The position numbers were made by a program, and so were the translations under genes. From Acetivibrio alkalicellulosi (GTDB taxonomy: Bacteria; Bacillota; Clostridia; Acetivibrionales; Acetivibrionaceae): a stretch of DNA of 64,000 bases. The stretch is from the NCBI GenBank assembly GCA_008125075.1, contig VLTH01000002.1, positions 485,105 to 549,104 of the forward strand. Reading direction: 5' to 3'. Shown in pieces: positions 18,613-27,957 of the stretch (its first letter is position 1; each line of letters opens with the position of its first letter). A model generated the notes under the pieces. The model saw nothing but the letters and a program-made list of their open reading frames with translations, did not search any database and had not been told where the DNA came from.

Positions 18613-19086
18613 ATGGATTTATATGACATCTCAATTAAGAAACCTGATAGTAGCACAGAGTCTATGGAAAATTATAAGGGAAAAGTCCTTCTAATTGTAA
18701 ATACTGCAACAGGTTGTGGTTTTACTCCTCAATATAAAGGATTGCAGAATTTGTATGAAAAGTATTCCCACAAAGGGTTTGAAATACTTGATTTTCCCTG
18801 TAATCAATTTGCCAACCAGGCTCCGGGAAGTGATGAAGAAATTCAGACTTTTTGCACACTAAACTACGGAACAACATTTCCACAGTTTGCAAAAATTCGT
18901 GTTAATGGAAAAGATGAAGAACCATTATATACTTACTTGAAAAACGCTAAGGGTGGTTTTTTAGGATCAAAAATTAAGTGGAATTTCACAAAGTTTCTTG
19001 TAGACAGACAAGGCAATGTGATTAAAAGGTATAGCCCTACTGATACACCTGAAAAAATTGAAAAGGACATTGTTGAATTACTATAG
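18613..19086 (+). CDS. gpx: Glutathione peroxidase family thiol peroxidase
   Basis: 157 aa. The catalytic Cys35 lies in NTATGCGFTPQY, with the partner residues in FPCNQFANQ and KWNFTKFLVD. The active residue is cysteine (TGT), not selenocysteine. In bacteria such enzymes usually take electrons from thioredoxin and reduce organic hydroperoxides. The ATG follows AAGGAAG. The gene is driven by a promoter filled with OhrR operators, and the ohrR-like gene lies 87 bases downstream. Confidence 0.9.
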   Translation: MDLYDISIKKPDSSTESMENYKGKVLLIVNTATGCGFTPQYKGLQNLYEKYSHKGFEILDFPCNQFANQAPGSDEEIQTFCTLNYGTTFPQFAKIRVNGKDEEPLYTYLKNAKGGFLGSKIKWNFTKFLVDRQGNVIKRYSPTDTPEKIEKDIVELL

Positions 19087-19173
19087 TGAACTCCTTTAGT
19101 CGAAGATAAAAATAGGGCATCTCAGTATTTTTTAAACGAGTTCATTAAATATGAGAAAGGGAGTATATTTAAA

Positions 19174-19599
19174 ATGAATTATGATCAGCTTAAACTTGAA
19201 AATCAATTATGTTTCCCTTTATATGCCTGTGCAAAAGAGGTTGTTAAAAAATATAAGCCTTTATTAGATGAAATTGGACTTACGTATACACAGTATATTA
19301 CAATGATGGTACTCTGGGGAAAGAAAAAAGTAAATGTAAAGTCATTAGGTGAGAACTTATATTTAGATTCGGGTACACTTACTCCAGTACTTAAAAAGTT
19401 GGAATCAAAGGGACTTATATTGAGGGAAAGAGGGTTAAATGATGAACGAAATCTTATAGTCACTATTACAAAAAAGGGTGAGGATTTGAAAGATATGGCG
19501 TCATTAATACCCTTTAAAATCAAACAGTGTATTGATATAGAAAATGATGAAGCAATACAGCTATATAGACTTTTGAACAAAATTCTAAAAAAAATTTAG
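19174..19599 (+). CDS. ohrR: OhrR, organic-hydroperoxide-sensing MarR repressor
   Basis: 141 aa. The N-terminus LKLENQLCFPLYACAKEV matches OhrR, with the peroxidatic Cys13. The winged-helix region LYLDSGTLTPVLKKLESKGL and the wing RERGLNDERNL are typical. Oxidation of this Cys by organic peroxides releases the repressor from DNA in the family. The operators upstream of gpx fit this protein exactly. The start follows AAAGGGAG by about 11 bases. A terminator for the opposite strand lies across its stop codon. Confidence 0.92.
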   Translation: MNYDQLKLENQLCFPLYACAKEVVKKYKPLLDEIGLTYTQYITMMVLWGKKKVNVKSLGENLYLDSGTLTPVLKKLESKGLILRERGLNDERNLIVTITKKGEDLKDMASLIPFKIKQCIDIENDEAIQLYRLLNKILKKI

Positions 19600-19622
19600 G
19601 TGGAGTAGAAACTCCACCTAAA
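19595..19622 (-). terminator. Terminator of the chemoreceptor gene, inside the ohrR 3' end
   Basis: TTTAGGTGGAGT and ACTCCACCTAAA form a perfect 12-bp stem with a 4-base loop. Read on the minus strand the stem is followed by eight T residues, which lie within the last codons of ohrR. On the plus strand it lacks a T-run. Confidence 0.75.
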
Positions 19623-19654
19623 CCCTTGTATATTTAGATTTAGTTAAATTAAGA

Positions 19655-21757
19655 TTACTTTATTTTAAAAACTGATATAGAGTCACTTAATAATTTGGCC
19701 ATATCGTTAAGTTCGTGTGAAAGATTTGATAATTCCTCTGAAGTAGATGCCTGTTCTTGTGTGGTTGCAGACACTTCTTCTGAAATTGATGCTGTTTCCT
19801 GAGAAACTGCTGATATGTTTTGAATAGATTCGGAAGCATTTTCTTTTGATTTATGAACTTCTTTAATTAAATTTGAAACAGTATTAACACAATCTATTAA
19901 GTTTACCATTGAATTGTTGATTGCTTTAAAGGAATCATCGGTTTTAGTTACTATTTCCATTTGCTCGGATATAATATTATTTGTATTATATGCAACTTCT
20001 TTTGTACTATCAGTTTTTTCTAAAATATTATTAATAATATTACGAATTTCTTTAGATGAGTTTTTAGATTGCTCTGCAAGTTTTTTCACTTCATTTGCAA
20101 CTACTGAAAAACCTCTTCCGGCCTCTCCTGCTTTTGCGGCTTCAATAGATGCATTTAATGAGAGAAGGTTTGTCTGATCTGCAATTTGAGACATAGTCTT
20201 TACAATTTTAACAATATGCCCCATGCTTTTGCTTAGTTCATTAATATCTGTAATCATATGTTGTGATGCAGAGCTTGTTTTTAGTGCTTTGTCATTTAAT
20301 GTCTTCATTACTAATAGGGCTTCCTGGCTGAGAAACTTGGTATCTTTTGCTACTTTTTCCACTAAACTGATATTATCTTCTACTTGATTTATATCTTCAG
20401 AAAGTAAATTAATGCTTTGGGCACAATTTGATATATTTTCAGCTTGATCAACTGCCCCTATTGCAACCTGTTGGATTACTTCACTAATTTGCTTTGAAGC
20501 AATTCTAGATTGTTCTGCAGATGTGTTAACAAGTTGAGAATTTTTAATTACTTTTTGAGATGAATTTCTTACCTGTTCAATTAACTTCCTTATATTCCCT
20601 ATCATATGATTAAAGCCTCTAATTACGTCAGCAATTTCATCCTTGTTATCATCTTCAATATTAATTGTTAAATTGCCTATTTTAGCTTCATTAATTAGTT
20701 TTTCCATATTGCTTAAAGGTTTTGCTATACTCATAGATATACCTAGTGATAAAAGTATAGAAAAAATGATACATATAAGTATAAAAAATATCATAGAATT
20801 TCGTATTTTATTTGGTCCTGAATTTATATATGCAAAAGGCACTTTCCCAACTAGTATCCAATCAGTGTGTTCTATTTTTTTATAGGTATACAAATGATCG
20901 TCGTAATTAATGGTAAATTTGTCAACTTCAAGGTTTAGCTTACTAAATAATTCTTCGTCATAGCTATTTCCAAGACCTCGAAGATTTTTATTTGACACAA
21001 TTTTTCCCTCTGAGTTTAAGATAAATAAATCTGCCTCATCACCTAAATATATATCTTTGTATAGGTTCGAAATATTTTGGCTTTCAATACCTAGGAAAAA
21101 ATACCCAAGTTTTTGATTTGTTCGATAATCCCTTATAACTCTTGCACTGACTAAATAAAATAAGTTATCTCTGTCTATTGTACCTATTATAGTAGAACCG
21201 TTGCCTTTTTCAGCTAATTTTTTTAAGTCGTTTATTATTTCTTCGCTATTTAAACCTGATTGACGTCTATAATCAATTGGAGAGTATCCTTCAACTAGAA
21301 GACTTCCAAATTCAACTCCATTCATTGTAGATAATCTACTAATAAGAAAATCGGTTATTTCTCTTTCAGCTCTGATATTATCAGTATTAGTTGGGTCACT
21401 TAAAACCCTTAAGTTTTCCTGTATTACATGTGAAATTGTTATTTCAAGCATGGAAGCTCGAAACTTATCAATTTCATTAGTTATATTTCCTTCAGATTGA
21501 TCTATTATTTCATTAGAATACATAATTATTTGAGTATCGATGGTATCTTTTGATAAGAAGTAAGAAAAAGCTCCTAAAAGAACTAAAGGTACTATTGAAA
21601 GAACAAAAAAAGCTAATAATAACCTGAACTTAACTTTATTTTTTCTCAAGATATTTAGTATTGTTTCTATTTTTTTAGAGTTATTAGAATTTTTAGAATT
21701 GTCTAGTTTTTTATTGCGTATCTTTTTTGATAGTTTTATAAAAATATCACCTATCAT
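19655..21757 (-). CDS. Methyl-accepting chemotaxis protein
   Basis: 700 aa. Membrane helices at about 45-67 and 320-343 flank an extracellular dCache-like sensor. A HAMP domain ([20 protein letters not shown]) and a long coiled coil follow, with the signalling hairpin [20 protein letters not shown] and [18 protein letters not shown]. The ATG at 21757 follows GAGGTG by 7 bases; an in-frame GTG three codons earlier overlaps that site. The ligand is unknown. No other chemotaxis genes are in the window. Confidence 0.9.
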   Translation of the reverse strand: MIGDIFIKLSKKIRNKKLDNSKNSNNSKKIETILNILRKNKVKFRLLLAFFVLSIVPLVLLGAFSYFLSKDTIDTQIIMYSNEIIDQSEGNITNEIDKFRASMLEITISHVIQENLRVLSDPTNTDNIRAEREITDFLISRLSTMNGVEFGSLLVEGYSPIDYRRQSGLNSEEIINDLKKLAEKGNGSTIIGTIDRDNLFYLVSARVIRDYRTNQKLGYFFLGIESQNISNLYKDIYLGDEADLFILNSEGKIVSNKNLRGLGNSYDEELFSKLNLEVDKFTINYDDHLYTYKKIEHTDWILVGKVPFAYINSGPNKIRNSMIFFILICIIFSILLSLGISMSIAKPLSNMEKLINEAKIGNLTINIEDDNKDEIADVIRGFNHMIGNIRKLIEQVRNSSQKVIKNSQLVNTSAEQSRIASKQISEVIQQVAIGAVDQAENISNCAQSINLLSEDINQVEDNISLVEKVAKDTKFLSQEALLVMKTLNDKALKTSSASQHMITDINELSKSMGHIVKIVKTMSQIADQTNLLSLNASIEAAKAGEAGRGFSVVANEVKKLAEQSKNSSKEIRNIINNILEKTDSTKEVAYNTNNIISEQMEIVTKTDDSFKAINNSMVNLIDCVNTVSNLIKEVHKSKENASESIQNISAVSQETASISEEVSATTQEQASTSEELSNLSHELNDMAKLLSDSISVFKIK

Positions 21758-21864
21758 TTTTTTCACCTCAAAAATTATTTTTGATTAAAGTTACAATAAC
21801 TAATTTGCGAAAATGTTAATATTTGCAATAATGATATTTTCATCACTATAATTAGGTATTTACA

Positions 21865-22016
21865 TACTATTCTTCTCAAAAAGTTAGTTTTTTAAATAAA
21901 CTTTTATATTGAAAGTCTTATAGCATAAGCGTTATACGGTAGTTTTTGAGAAGATATAGCTCCTCTGTTTATCTTAGCTGAACTTATTACTTTGTTTACA
22001 GCTTCGTTGCGGTATG
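21865..22016 (+). repeat. Rep-A copy 1 (degenerate)
   Basis: It starts TACTATTCTTCTCAAAAAG and ends near AGCTTCGTTGCGG. The order of blocks matches the other Rep-A copies (TTCTTCTC, a hairpin region, AGAAGATATAG, CCTCTGTTTATC, GCTTC), with about 40 extra bases in the middle and a decayed second stem. It lies upstream of the chemoreceptor gene. Confidence 0.6.
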
Positions 22017-22368
22017 AAATATGTTTAACAGAAGTAATTTTAAGCTTAATCCTATATAATTTATATCGGGAGTTTGTGTATAAAACATTACTAGGTAAGT
22101 TATTCCTAGACAAAAGTCTTTTGTATGCAAATAGCAAATGAATTTATAAATGACAAAAGAATATATATAAGCGGAAGATGACAAATAGGCAAGGTGAAAA
22201 GAGGAAGTAATATTTCAGTTAATCGGAAGAATAAATCAAAAAGTAAAATATCTACACATTTATGAGTTAAAAGTTGTATAAAAAGGAGCTCAAACTAATG
22301 TGAAAAGTCTGGCTCCTAATTTAGTAAAAAATATATAAGCGGGATTAAAAAGTTTACTTATAATTATA
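22017..22368. other. Non-coding spacer
   Basis: About 350 bases with no supported gene. It contains GGAAGTAATATTTCAG at about 22204, which matches one end of Rep-B, and the possible hairpin AGGAGC...GCTCCT at 22284-22319 downstream of the desulfoferrodoxin gene. The latter may be a weak terminator. Confidence 0.4.
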
Positions 22369-22749
22369 CTATTTTATTTCTGATTTCCATAGACCATGAA
22401 GATTGCAATAGGCATAAACATCTACATTTTGCCTGTCACAGAAAACTGCTTTTGGTTGATCTGATGGTGAAAGAGAAATTCTTTCTGTTCCTTCATCAGT
22501 AACAACAGCTATCCATTCAATATAGTGTTGCTCTGTCATTGGATGAGCTACAGAACCTACTTCAACATATATCTTGCCTTCTTTTCTAACAGCCACAGGA
22601 ACATGTTTTTCAGTTGCTGCATCAGTAGTATTGGGCTCAAGTTTTAACATTGGTTGATCACAACAGACAAGTTGTCCTCCACCATTTTTAATAAGACCTA
22701 CAAGATTTCCACAAACTTCACATTTAAAAAAAGCTACTTCTGTTTTCAT
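22369..22749 (-). CDS. dfx: Desulfoferrodoxin (superoxide reductase)
   Basis: 126 aa from the ATG that follows GAAGGGAG. The N-terminal desulforedoxin domain has Cys10, Cys13 and the pair Cys29-Cys30, which hold centre I iron. The catalytic centre II residues are seen in EKHVPVAVR, HPMTEQHYIEWIA and YAYCNLHGLW (His and Cys ligands). This is the two-iron form. It reduces superoxide to hydrogen peroxide without making oxygen and fits an anaerobe. It is monocistronic. Confidence 0.92.
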   Translation of the reverse strand: MKTEVAFFKCEVCGNLVGLIKNGGGQLVCCDQPMLKLEPNTTDAATEKHVPVAVRKEGKIYVEVGSVAHPMTEQHYIEWIAVVTDEGTERISLSPSDQPKAVFCDRQNVDVYAYCNLHGLWKSEIK

Positions 22750-22894
22750 TTTAGCAAGACTCCCTTCAAGTAATAGACTTATCATTAAATTGAATAATAA
22801 TTTATACCCATCTATTATATATTGAAAACAAATAATTTTTCAAATACTCTTTTTTACAATAAATGTATGAAGGTGGCGCTTTTAACAACTTAAA

Positions 22895-23482
22895 TTAAGA
22901 TGATATTTTAAAGGTAGTCATATTGCTATTATAGGGTTTTAAAATGTTTTTTAAAATAGAAGAGTCATTTGTTGTGTTGTCAAGCCAGGTTTTTTGATAA
23001 CCAGGCTCAATTATAACAGGCATTCTGGTGTGGATATGAGATAAATTATCGTTTGCCTGTGTTGTTATAATTACAAATCCAATATACCTATTATTTTTTT
23101 TATCGGAGAACACACTGTATAATCCTGCCATAAAAAACAAAGACTTTTTAGTAAGACCTATTTCATATTTTATTTTTGTATCATGTTCTTTTTTCCATTC
23201 AAAGTATGAGTTTGCAGGGATGAGGCACCTTCTTTTAACAAATGCTGTTTTAAACATTGGTTTACTGTCTACAGTTTCACTTCTAGCATTTATAATAAGC
23301 ATACTATCGTATGTATAAAAGCCCCAGTTTAAAGAGGTAAGTCTGTTGTTAATTATCACCGGTGCCTTATCTGTTGGATAAATTTCTCCAGATTTACAGC
23401 TTAAGTTTTTTTCTGTATCTGAAACTATATTTTGTAGTTCTTCATATTCACTGTCTGAGTATATTACATATCGACCACACAA
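22895..23482 (-). CDS. SRAP (YedK/HMCES) abasic-site DNA-protein crosslink protein
   Basis: 195 aa. The TTG at 23482 is taken as the start, because it lies 9 bases after AAGGAG and places Cys at residue 2 (M-C-G-R-Y). The family needs this Cys, exposed after Met removal, to bind abasic sites. The other active-site parts are present: INARSET, PANSYFEWKK and HIHTRMPVII. It shields abasic sites in single-stranded DNA. It is a single gene with no LexA-like box seen. Confidence 0.88.
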   Translation of the reverse strand: MCGRYVIYSDSEYEELQNIVSDTEKNLSCKSGEIYPTDKAPVIINNRLTSLNWGFYTYDSMLIINARSETVDSKPMFKTAFVKRRCLIPANSYFEWKKEHDTKIKYEIGLTKKSLFFMAGLYSVFSDKKNNRYIGFVIITTQANDNLSHIHTRMPVIIEPGYQKTWLDNTTNDSSILKNILKPYNSNMTTFKISS

Positions 23483-23550
23483 TAGTATCATCTCCTTATA
23501 ATACAATTATACAATAATATTATAAAAGAAGGAAGTATACACAGACTATC

Positions 23551-23756
23551 GGGGGTCCATATTATTTAAGAGAAGGAAAACATGGAAGAAACATTGTGAA
23601 GCAAGTTGTAGAGCCTGTTAATATGAGGAGGTAAGGGAGAGCATCCTTCTTAGGCATAAGGAGTTTTGCAAAGGATCCGAGGAGTATTTACAGGCTCTAG
23701 ACTTAGAAGCTTAAGTGTAAGGAATATTTTTGAACACGATTGTTAAATGCATCTTA
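23551..23756. repeat. Rep-C copy 1
   Basis: About 205 bases sharing GAAAACATGGAAGAAACATT, GTGAAGCAAGTTGTAGAGCC and TACAGGCTCTAGACT with the copy at 30133-30339. The inner blocks TAGAGCCTGTTAATA and GTATTTACAGGCTCTAG are inverted copies. The outer ends are more worn than in copy 2. It abuts the end of the thiamine-binding-like gene. Confidence 0.75.
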
Positions 23757-23762
23757 GACTAT

Positions 23763-23999
23763 CTAGTTTGAATTTGATAATGTAACAACCATGTTTATTT
23801 CTCCACCTCGGCTTTCAGCTTCATCAAACATACTTTGAAGGCTTTGAAAAACTTCTTCCTTAGAACCTGTAAGTTTTGTATTTGTAGAGTTGACGCTATA
23901 ATTTACATTGGTGTCTTTGAGCATATTTATAGAACTATTGATTACACCTGAAGCATTTTGTGTTTTTAGAGGATAAATAGCAACTTCTGCACTAATCAT
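23763..23999 (-). CDS. MTH1187/YqgV-like (DUF77) thiamine-binding-type protein
   Basis: 78 aa. The start ATG follows AAGGAG by 8 bases; a GTG three codons earlier is too close to it. It begins MISAEVAIYPLKTQNASGVI and has the NSTNTKLTGSKEEVFQSLQ segment, both typical of the small ferredoxin-like DUF77 proteins. Family members bind thiamine-like ligands. No thiamine genes are adjacent. Confidence 0.75.
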   Translation of the reverse strand: MISAEVAIYPLKTQNASGVINSSINMLKDTNVNYSVNSTNTKLTGSKEEVFQSLQSMFDEAESRGGEINMVVTLSNSN

Positions 24000-24208
24000 A
24001 TTTTTCACTCCTTAAATATAAAGTATATAGTGGAGAAAAAAAACACTCCTACCAACTATAATTAATAGTATGATTTTATTAATAAATTAATATGCACCAT
24101 ATTGACTGGAAATTTTACTTTCTGTATGTTTATTTACTGTTTTATGTCGCCTTCTAACACTAATTTTCATATTATGCAATATGTAATTAGTGTTGGGGGA
24201 GATGTAGT

Positions 24209-25027
24209 ATGACTATTTTTAATATAGGAGATATGGTAGTTAGAAAATCCCATGGTCAGGATATTTGCTTTACAATAACAGACATTAAAAGCGATTCTAG
24301 AAGCAAGCCGGTTTATGTTTTGAGGGGAATATTTTACAGAATAGAAGCTGATGCTTATGAAGAAGATTTATTAAAAGAGGACTATAGAAATGTACAGATA
24401 AACTTAAGGCGAGAAATTTCAAAAGTAAGGCAAAATTTTTTTAGATCAAATTATTTAAACAGACTGTTCTTTATACACAGGCTAAGAAGAAGACCTGGAA
24501 CAATTCTTCATATTGACTCAAGTCAAAGATTTTTAAATATGTGTACAAAGTTATATAATGAAGCAGGAATAAAGAGTACAGGTCACATTGCATCAGAAAA
24601 AAATCAACCTGGTATTATAAGGAGAGCCCTTTTTGCAACAAAACCTGATATACTTGTAGTGACAGGCCATGACGGTATTAGAAAAGGAAATGGAGATTTA
24701 AACCATGTGGAAAGTTATAGAAGTTCAAAGTATTATATACAAAGTGTCAGGGAAGCGAGGAGATACGAGCCTGACCCCGATAAATTGTGTATATTTGCAG
24801 GAGCATGTCAATCTTTCTATGAAGCAATAATGGATGCAGGAGCAAATTTTGCAAGTTCACCTGCAAGAATTAACATAAATGCACTAGATCCAGCCATACT
24901 ATCCGAAAGGGTTGCCTTAACAGATAGAAGATATTATGTAACTCCAGAAGAGATATCTCAAATTACCATTTCGGGGAGTGGAGGAATCGGAGGAGTAAAT
25001 ACAAGAGGGCGTATGGTTTTATCATAG
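24209..25027 (+). CDS. yabG: YabG sporulation-specific protease
   Basis: 272 aa. It matches YabG (peptidase family U57) along its length: N-terminal FNIGDMVVRKSHGQDICFTI, then PGTILHIDSSQRFL, ILVVTGHDGIRKGNGD and CIFAGACQSFYEAIMDAGAN. In Bacillus the protein is made in the mother cell and trims spore coat proteins. This gene shows that the organism is an endospore former. The ATG follows GGGGGAG. Three tandem hairpins follow it. Confidence 0.9.
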   Translation: MTIFNIGDMVVRKSHGQDICFTITDIKSDSRSKPVYVLRGIFYRIEADAYEEDLLKEDYRNVQINLRREISKVRQNFFRSNYLNRLFFIHRLRRRPGTILHIDSSQRFLNMCTKLYNEAGIKSTGHIASEKNQPGIIRRALFATKPDILVVTGHDGIRKGNGDLNHVESYRSSKYYIQSVREARRYEPDPDKLCIFAGACQSFYEAIMDAGANFASSPARININALDPAILSERVALTDRRYYVTPEEISQITISGSGGIGGVNTRGRMVLS

Positions 25028-25047
25028 CATAAATGAGGATATAAAAA

Positions 25048-25199
25048 CGAAAGGACTCAATAGCTCGAGATTTATTTTTAGAAATCTTGGAAGGTCGTGA
25101 AAGACTTAATAATGAAAGGGCTCGAGGCCGCGAGATTTTTTTATTAGAAGTTTTAGAATAAAATCGAAGGGGCTCGATGCCACGAGATTTTTTTATTTA
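25048..25199 (+). terminator. Three tandem terminator-like hairpins
   Basis: Three related units begin at 25048, 25113 and 25165. Each has GAAAGG or GAAGGG, then a short CTCG...CGAG type stem, then GATTTTTTTA or a similar T-run (for example GGCTCGATGCCACGAG). They lie after the yabG stop and before topB. Together they should stop transcription leaving yabG. Confidence 0.65.
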
Positions 25200-25303
25200 T
25201 TGAAGTACAAGACAGTATATTGTAAAATGAAATATGTAAATTTAGATTTCAGGTTTTAATATAGGAAAACCTTATTTCAATAACATAAAAACAGGAGGCT
25301 ATT

Positions 25304-27235
25304 TTGGGTAAAAATCTGTATATAACAGAAAAACCATCAGTGGCAACAAGTTTTGCAGATGTACTAGGTATAAAAATTACAAGGAATGATAGAGCAAAAG
25401 GTTTTGCAGAGTCGGATAATTCTGTAGTGACATGGTGTTTTGGGCACCTTATTACTATGGCTTTTCCTGATGAATATGATCCTTCATACAAGCAGTGGAG
25501 AATTGAACATCTTCCTATTATACCTGACAAATACAAGTATATTGTAATTGATAACGAAGGAACCAAAAAACAGTTTGAAACAATAAAAACACTAATGTGT
25601 AGAGATGATATAGACCTGATATATGCCTGTACTGATAGTGGTCGTGAAGGTGAATATATTTACAGGCTTGTTTATGAGCAGAGTGGTTCGGTGAAACCTG
25701 CAAAAAGAGTATGGATTTCTTCACAGACAGAAGAAGCTATTAATGAAGGCATTAAAAGTGCAAAGGATATAAGCGAATACAATGATCTCTCAGTAGCTGC
25801 ATATTGCAGAGCTAAGGAAGATTGGCTTTTTGGAATGAATTTTAGCCGAATTTATACCTGCATGTATGGAAGGCAGATTTCTAACATATTAAAGCAGGAA
25901 AAATCCTCAGTTATTGCTGTAGGACGAGTAATGACATGTGTATTAGGTCTTGTGGTAGAAAGAGAACAGGAAATTAGAAACTTTGTACCCAAAAAACACT
26001 ACGGAATTGAAGCTATATTTTTTTCTTGCGAAAGTCAGCTAGAGTATAAGGGAAAATGGCAACCGGCAAAGAAAAATGATAATGAAGAAGAAAAGTATAT
26101 AGAAATGGAAGAGGCAAAAGAAGTTATTGAAAAGCTTAAAGATCAACCTGCCATAATAAAAAAGGTGGAAATCAAAAAAAAGAGTGAGCAGCCTCCTCTT
26201 CTTTTCAATCTTGCAGAACTTCAATCAGAAGCCAATAAAAAGTTTAAACTACCTGTTGATAAGACACTTGAGATTGCACAGAGCCTATATGAAAAGAAAT
26301 TGATTACATATCCAAGAACAGATTGCAGAGTTATATCCACAGATGTTTTAGGAGAAGTTCCAAAGGTATTAAATGGCCTTTTTAAAAATCCTGTCTATAG
26401 GGATAATGTAAAAAGAATCAAGGATTTTGGGGAGCTTAGTGTTAAAAAGACAACAAAGAGATTTGTAGATGATAAAAAAGTAACTGACCACTATGCAATT
26501 ATACCAACGTATATTACTGCTGATATTAGTAAAATGGATGAGAATTCAAAAAAAATATATAATCTTATTGTAAAGAGATTTTTAGCAATATTTTATCCCC
26601 CAGCTCAATATAATACTGTTAAAGTAGAGACAAAGGTTGGGAGCGAAATTTTTGTATCAAATGCAAAGACCCTAAAAGAAGCAGGATGGAAGGAGATATA
26701 TGATGTAAGTGTTTCTAAAACTGATGAATTAACAAGTGTTCCTATACATCTTCTGAAGAAAAATGAACCCTGTGATGTACTGGAATTTAATTTAGAAGAA
26801 AAGGAAACAAAACCACCCTCAAGATACACAGATGGTTCGCTAGTAATCACAATGGAAAAAGCAGGTAAGTTTATTGATGATGAGGAACTGAGGGAACAGA
26901 TTAAGACTAGTGGAATAGGTACTTCTGCAACTCGTGCTGGAATAATAAAAAAACTTAAAGATATTGGTTATGTAAAAATAAACTCGAAGACTCAGGTTGT
27001 CACTCCTACAAAAAAAGGAGAGGCAATAGTTGAAGTGGTCAGAAGAACAGCAAAGGAACTTTTAAATCCTTCTCTTACTGCAAGTTGGGAAAAGGGACTT
27101 GCCATGATAGAAAACAGGGAAACGTCCCAAAAGGTATTTGAAGAAAAGCTTTATGCATATATTAATAAAACAATAGATAAGGTTAAGAAAAGTAGAGGAA
27201 GACTTGATTTATCAAGTTTTGTTGAAGTTAAGTAA
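25304..27235 (+). CDS. topB: DNA topoisomerase III
   Basis: 643 aa. The Toprim domain is seen in ITEKPSVATSFADVLG and YACTDSGREGEYIYRL. The active-site Tyr lies in KLITYPRTDCRVIS, and GIGTSATRAGIIKKL is the conserved late type IA motif. It starts with TTG 8 bases after AGGAGG. The C-terminal zinc domain of longer type IA enzymes is absent, as in most TopB. It resolves recombination and replication intermediates. It may be a chromosomal or an old element-derived copy; no conjugation genes are seen. Confidence 0.9.
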   Translation: MGKNLYITEKPSVATSFADVLGIKITRNDRAKGFAESDNSVVTWCFGHLITMAFPDEYDPSYKQWRIEHLPIIPDKYKYIVIDNEGTKKQFETIKTLMCRDDIDLIYACTDSGREGEYIYRLVYEQSGSVKPAKRVWISSQTEEAINEGIKSAKDISEYNDLSVAAYCRAKEDWLFGMNFSRIYTCMYGRQISNILKQEKSSVIAVGRVMTCVLGLVVEREQEIRNFVPKKHYGIEAIFFSCESQLEYKGKWQPAKKNDNEEEKYIEMEEAKEVIEKLKDQPAIIKKVEIKKKSEQPPLLFNLAELQSEANKKFKLPVDKTLEIAQSLYEKKLITYPRTDCRVISTDVLGEVPKVLNGLFKNPVYRDNVKRIKDFGELSVKKTTKRFVDDKKVTDHYAIIPTYITADISKMDENSKKIYNLIVKRFLAIFYPPAQYNTVKVETKVGSEIFVSNAKTLKEAGWKEIYDVSVSKTDELTSVPIHLLKKNEPCDVLEFNLEEKETKPPSRYTDGSLVITMEKAGKFIDDEELREQIKTSGIGTSATRAGIIKKLKDIGYVKINSKTQVVTPTKKGEAIVEVVRRTAKELLNPSLTASWEKGLAMIENRETSQKVFEEKLYAYINKTIDKVKKSRGRLDLSSFVEVK

Positions 27236-27317
27236 AGTCTTACATTTTGTTCTAAGACTTCTGGTGAACTGGTTTAGCTAATGCTAAACATAGAAACACC
27301 TGAGGATAATAATAGAA

Positions 27318-27341
27318 ACTCCACCTTCTTAAAGGTGGAGT
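27318..27341. terminator. Hairpin between convergent genes
   Basis: ACTCCACCTT and AAGGTGGAGT form a perfect 10-bp stem with a CTTA loop between topB and the minus-strand repeat protein. No strong T-run follows on either side. The stem sequence GGTGGAGT recurs in the terminator at 19595-19622. A weaker GTTTAGC/GCTAAAC stem precedes it. Confidence 0.55.
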
Positions 27342-27380
27342 CTTAGAATAAGATTAATTATATACTATAAGGGATGTTGC

Positions 27381-27854
27381 TTATGCAAATTTTTTAAATA
27401 TTAGTCCTCCTGCTAAAAGTACCATTATGCCGCCTATGATGTAATATGCTGTATTTGAACTTGAATTACCAGTGTTAGTGTCGGCTTCTAAAGAAACAAT
27501 TTTGAACTCACCTTCACCAATTTCGATGTCGTCGCCTACAACAGGCAATGATCCATCAGCTTCAGCTTCTGTAGAAACAATTTTAAACTCCCCTTCACCA
27601 ATTTCGATGTCATCGCCAACAACGGATAAAGGTTCATCAGAGTCGGCTTCAAAAGAAACAATTTTGAATTCCCCTTCACCAATTTCAATGTCATCGCCTA
27701 CAACGGATAAAGGGTCTTCGTCAAAAGAGATAATTTTGAACTCCCCTTCACCAATTTCAATGTTATCGCCTACTATAGATTCAGAGTATACAAATGCTGT
27801 AGCTTGAATAATAACTAAAGATGCAATGATAATTAAAAATAATAGTTTTTTCAT
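27381..27854 (-). CDS. Exported, tail-anchored protein with four internal repeats
   Basis: 157 aa. A signal peptide (MKKLLFLIIIASLVIIQATA) leads into four units of about 25-27 residues, each built on VVGDDIEIGEGEFKIVS and a variable acidic linker. A C-terminal helix YYIIGGIMVLLAGGLIFKKF anchors the protein. There is no LPxTG motif. The codons of the repeats are nearly identical, so the repeats are recent or kept alike. The ATG follows GAGGTG. The family is not recognised; a surface role is inferred. Confidence 0.75.
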   Translation of the reverse strand: MKKLLFLIIIASLVIIQATAFVYSESIVGDNIEIGEGEFKIISFDEDPLSVVGDDIEIGEGEFKIVSFEADSDEPLSVVGDDIEIGEGEFKIVSTEAEADGSLPVVGDDIEIGEGEFKIVSLEADTNTGNSSSNTAYYIIGGIMVLLAGGLIFKKFA

Positions 27855-27957
27855 TATTGATCACCTCAAAATATTTTTTGTGCGCCGGCTTATATTTTTA
27901 TAGACGAAAAAAATATTTTAAAGTTCCACAAAAATATTTGCTAAATATATGAAAGTT

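Noticed and set aside
18613-19086. Selenocysteine in the peroxidase active site
   Set aside because: The catalytic codon is TGT, not TGA.
21904-22184. Two overlapping short frames on the minus strand
   Set aside because: They lie in the degenerate Rep-A copy and spacer, have no ribosome sites and no recognisable sequence.
27472-27807. Plus-strand frame opposite the four-repeat protein
   Set aside because: It is the antisense image of the repeats, in Ser/Pro-rich composition, without a ribosome site.
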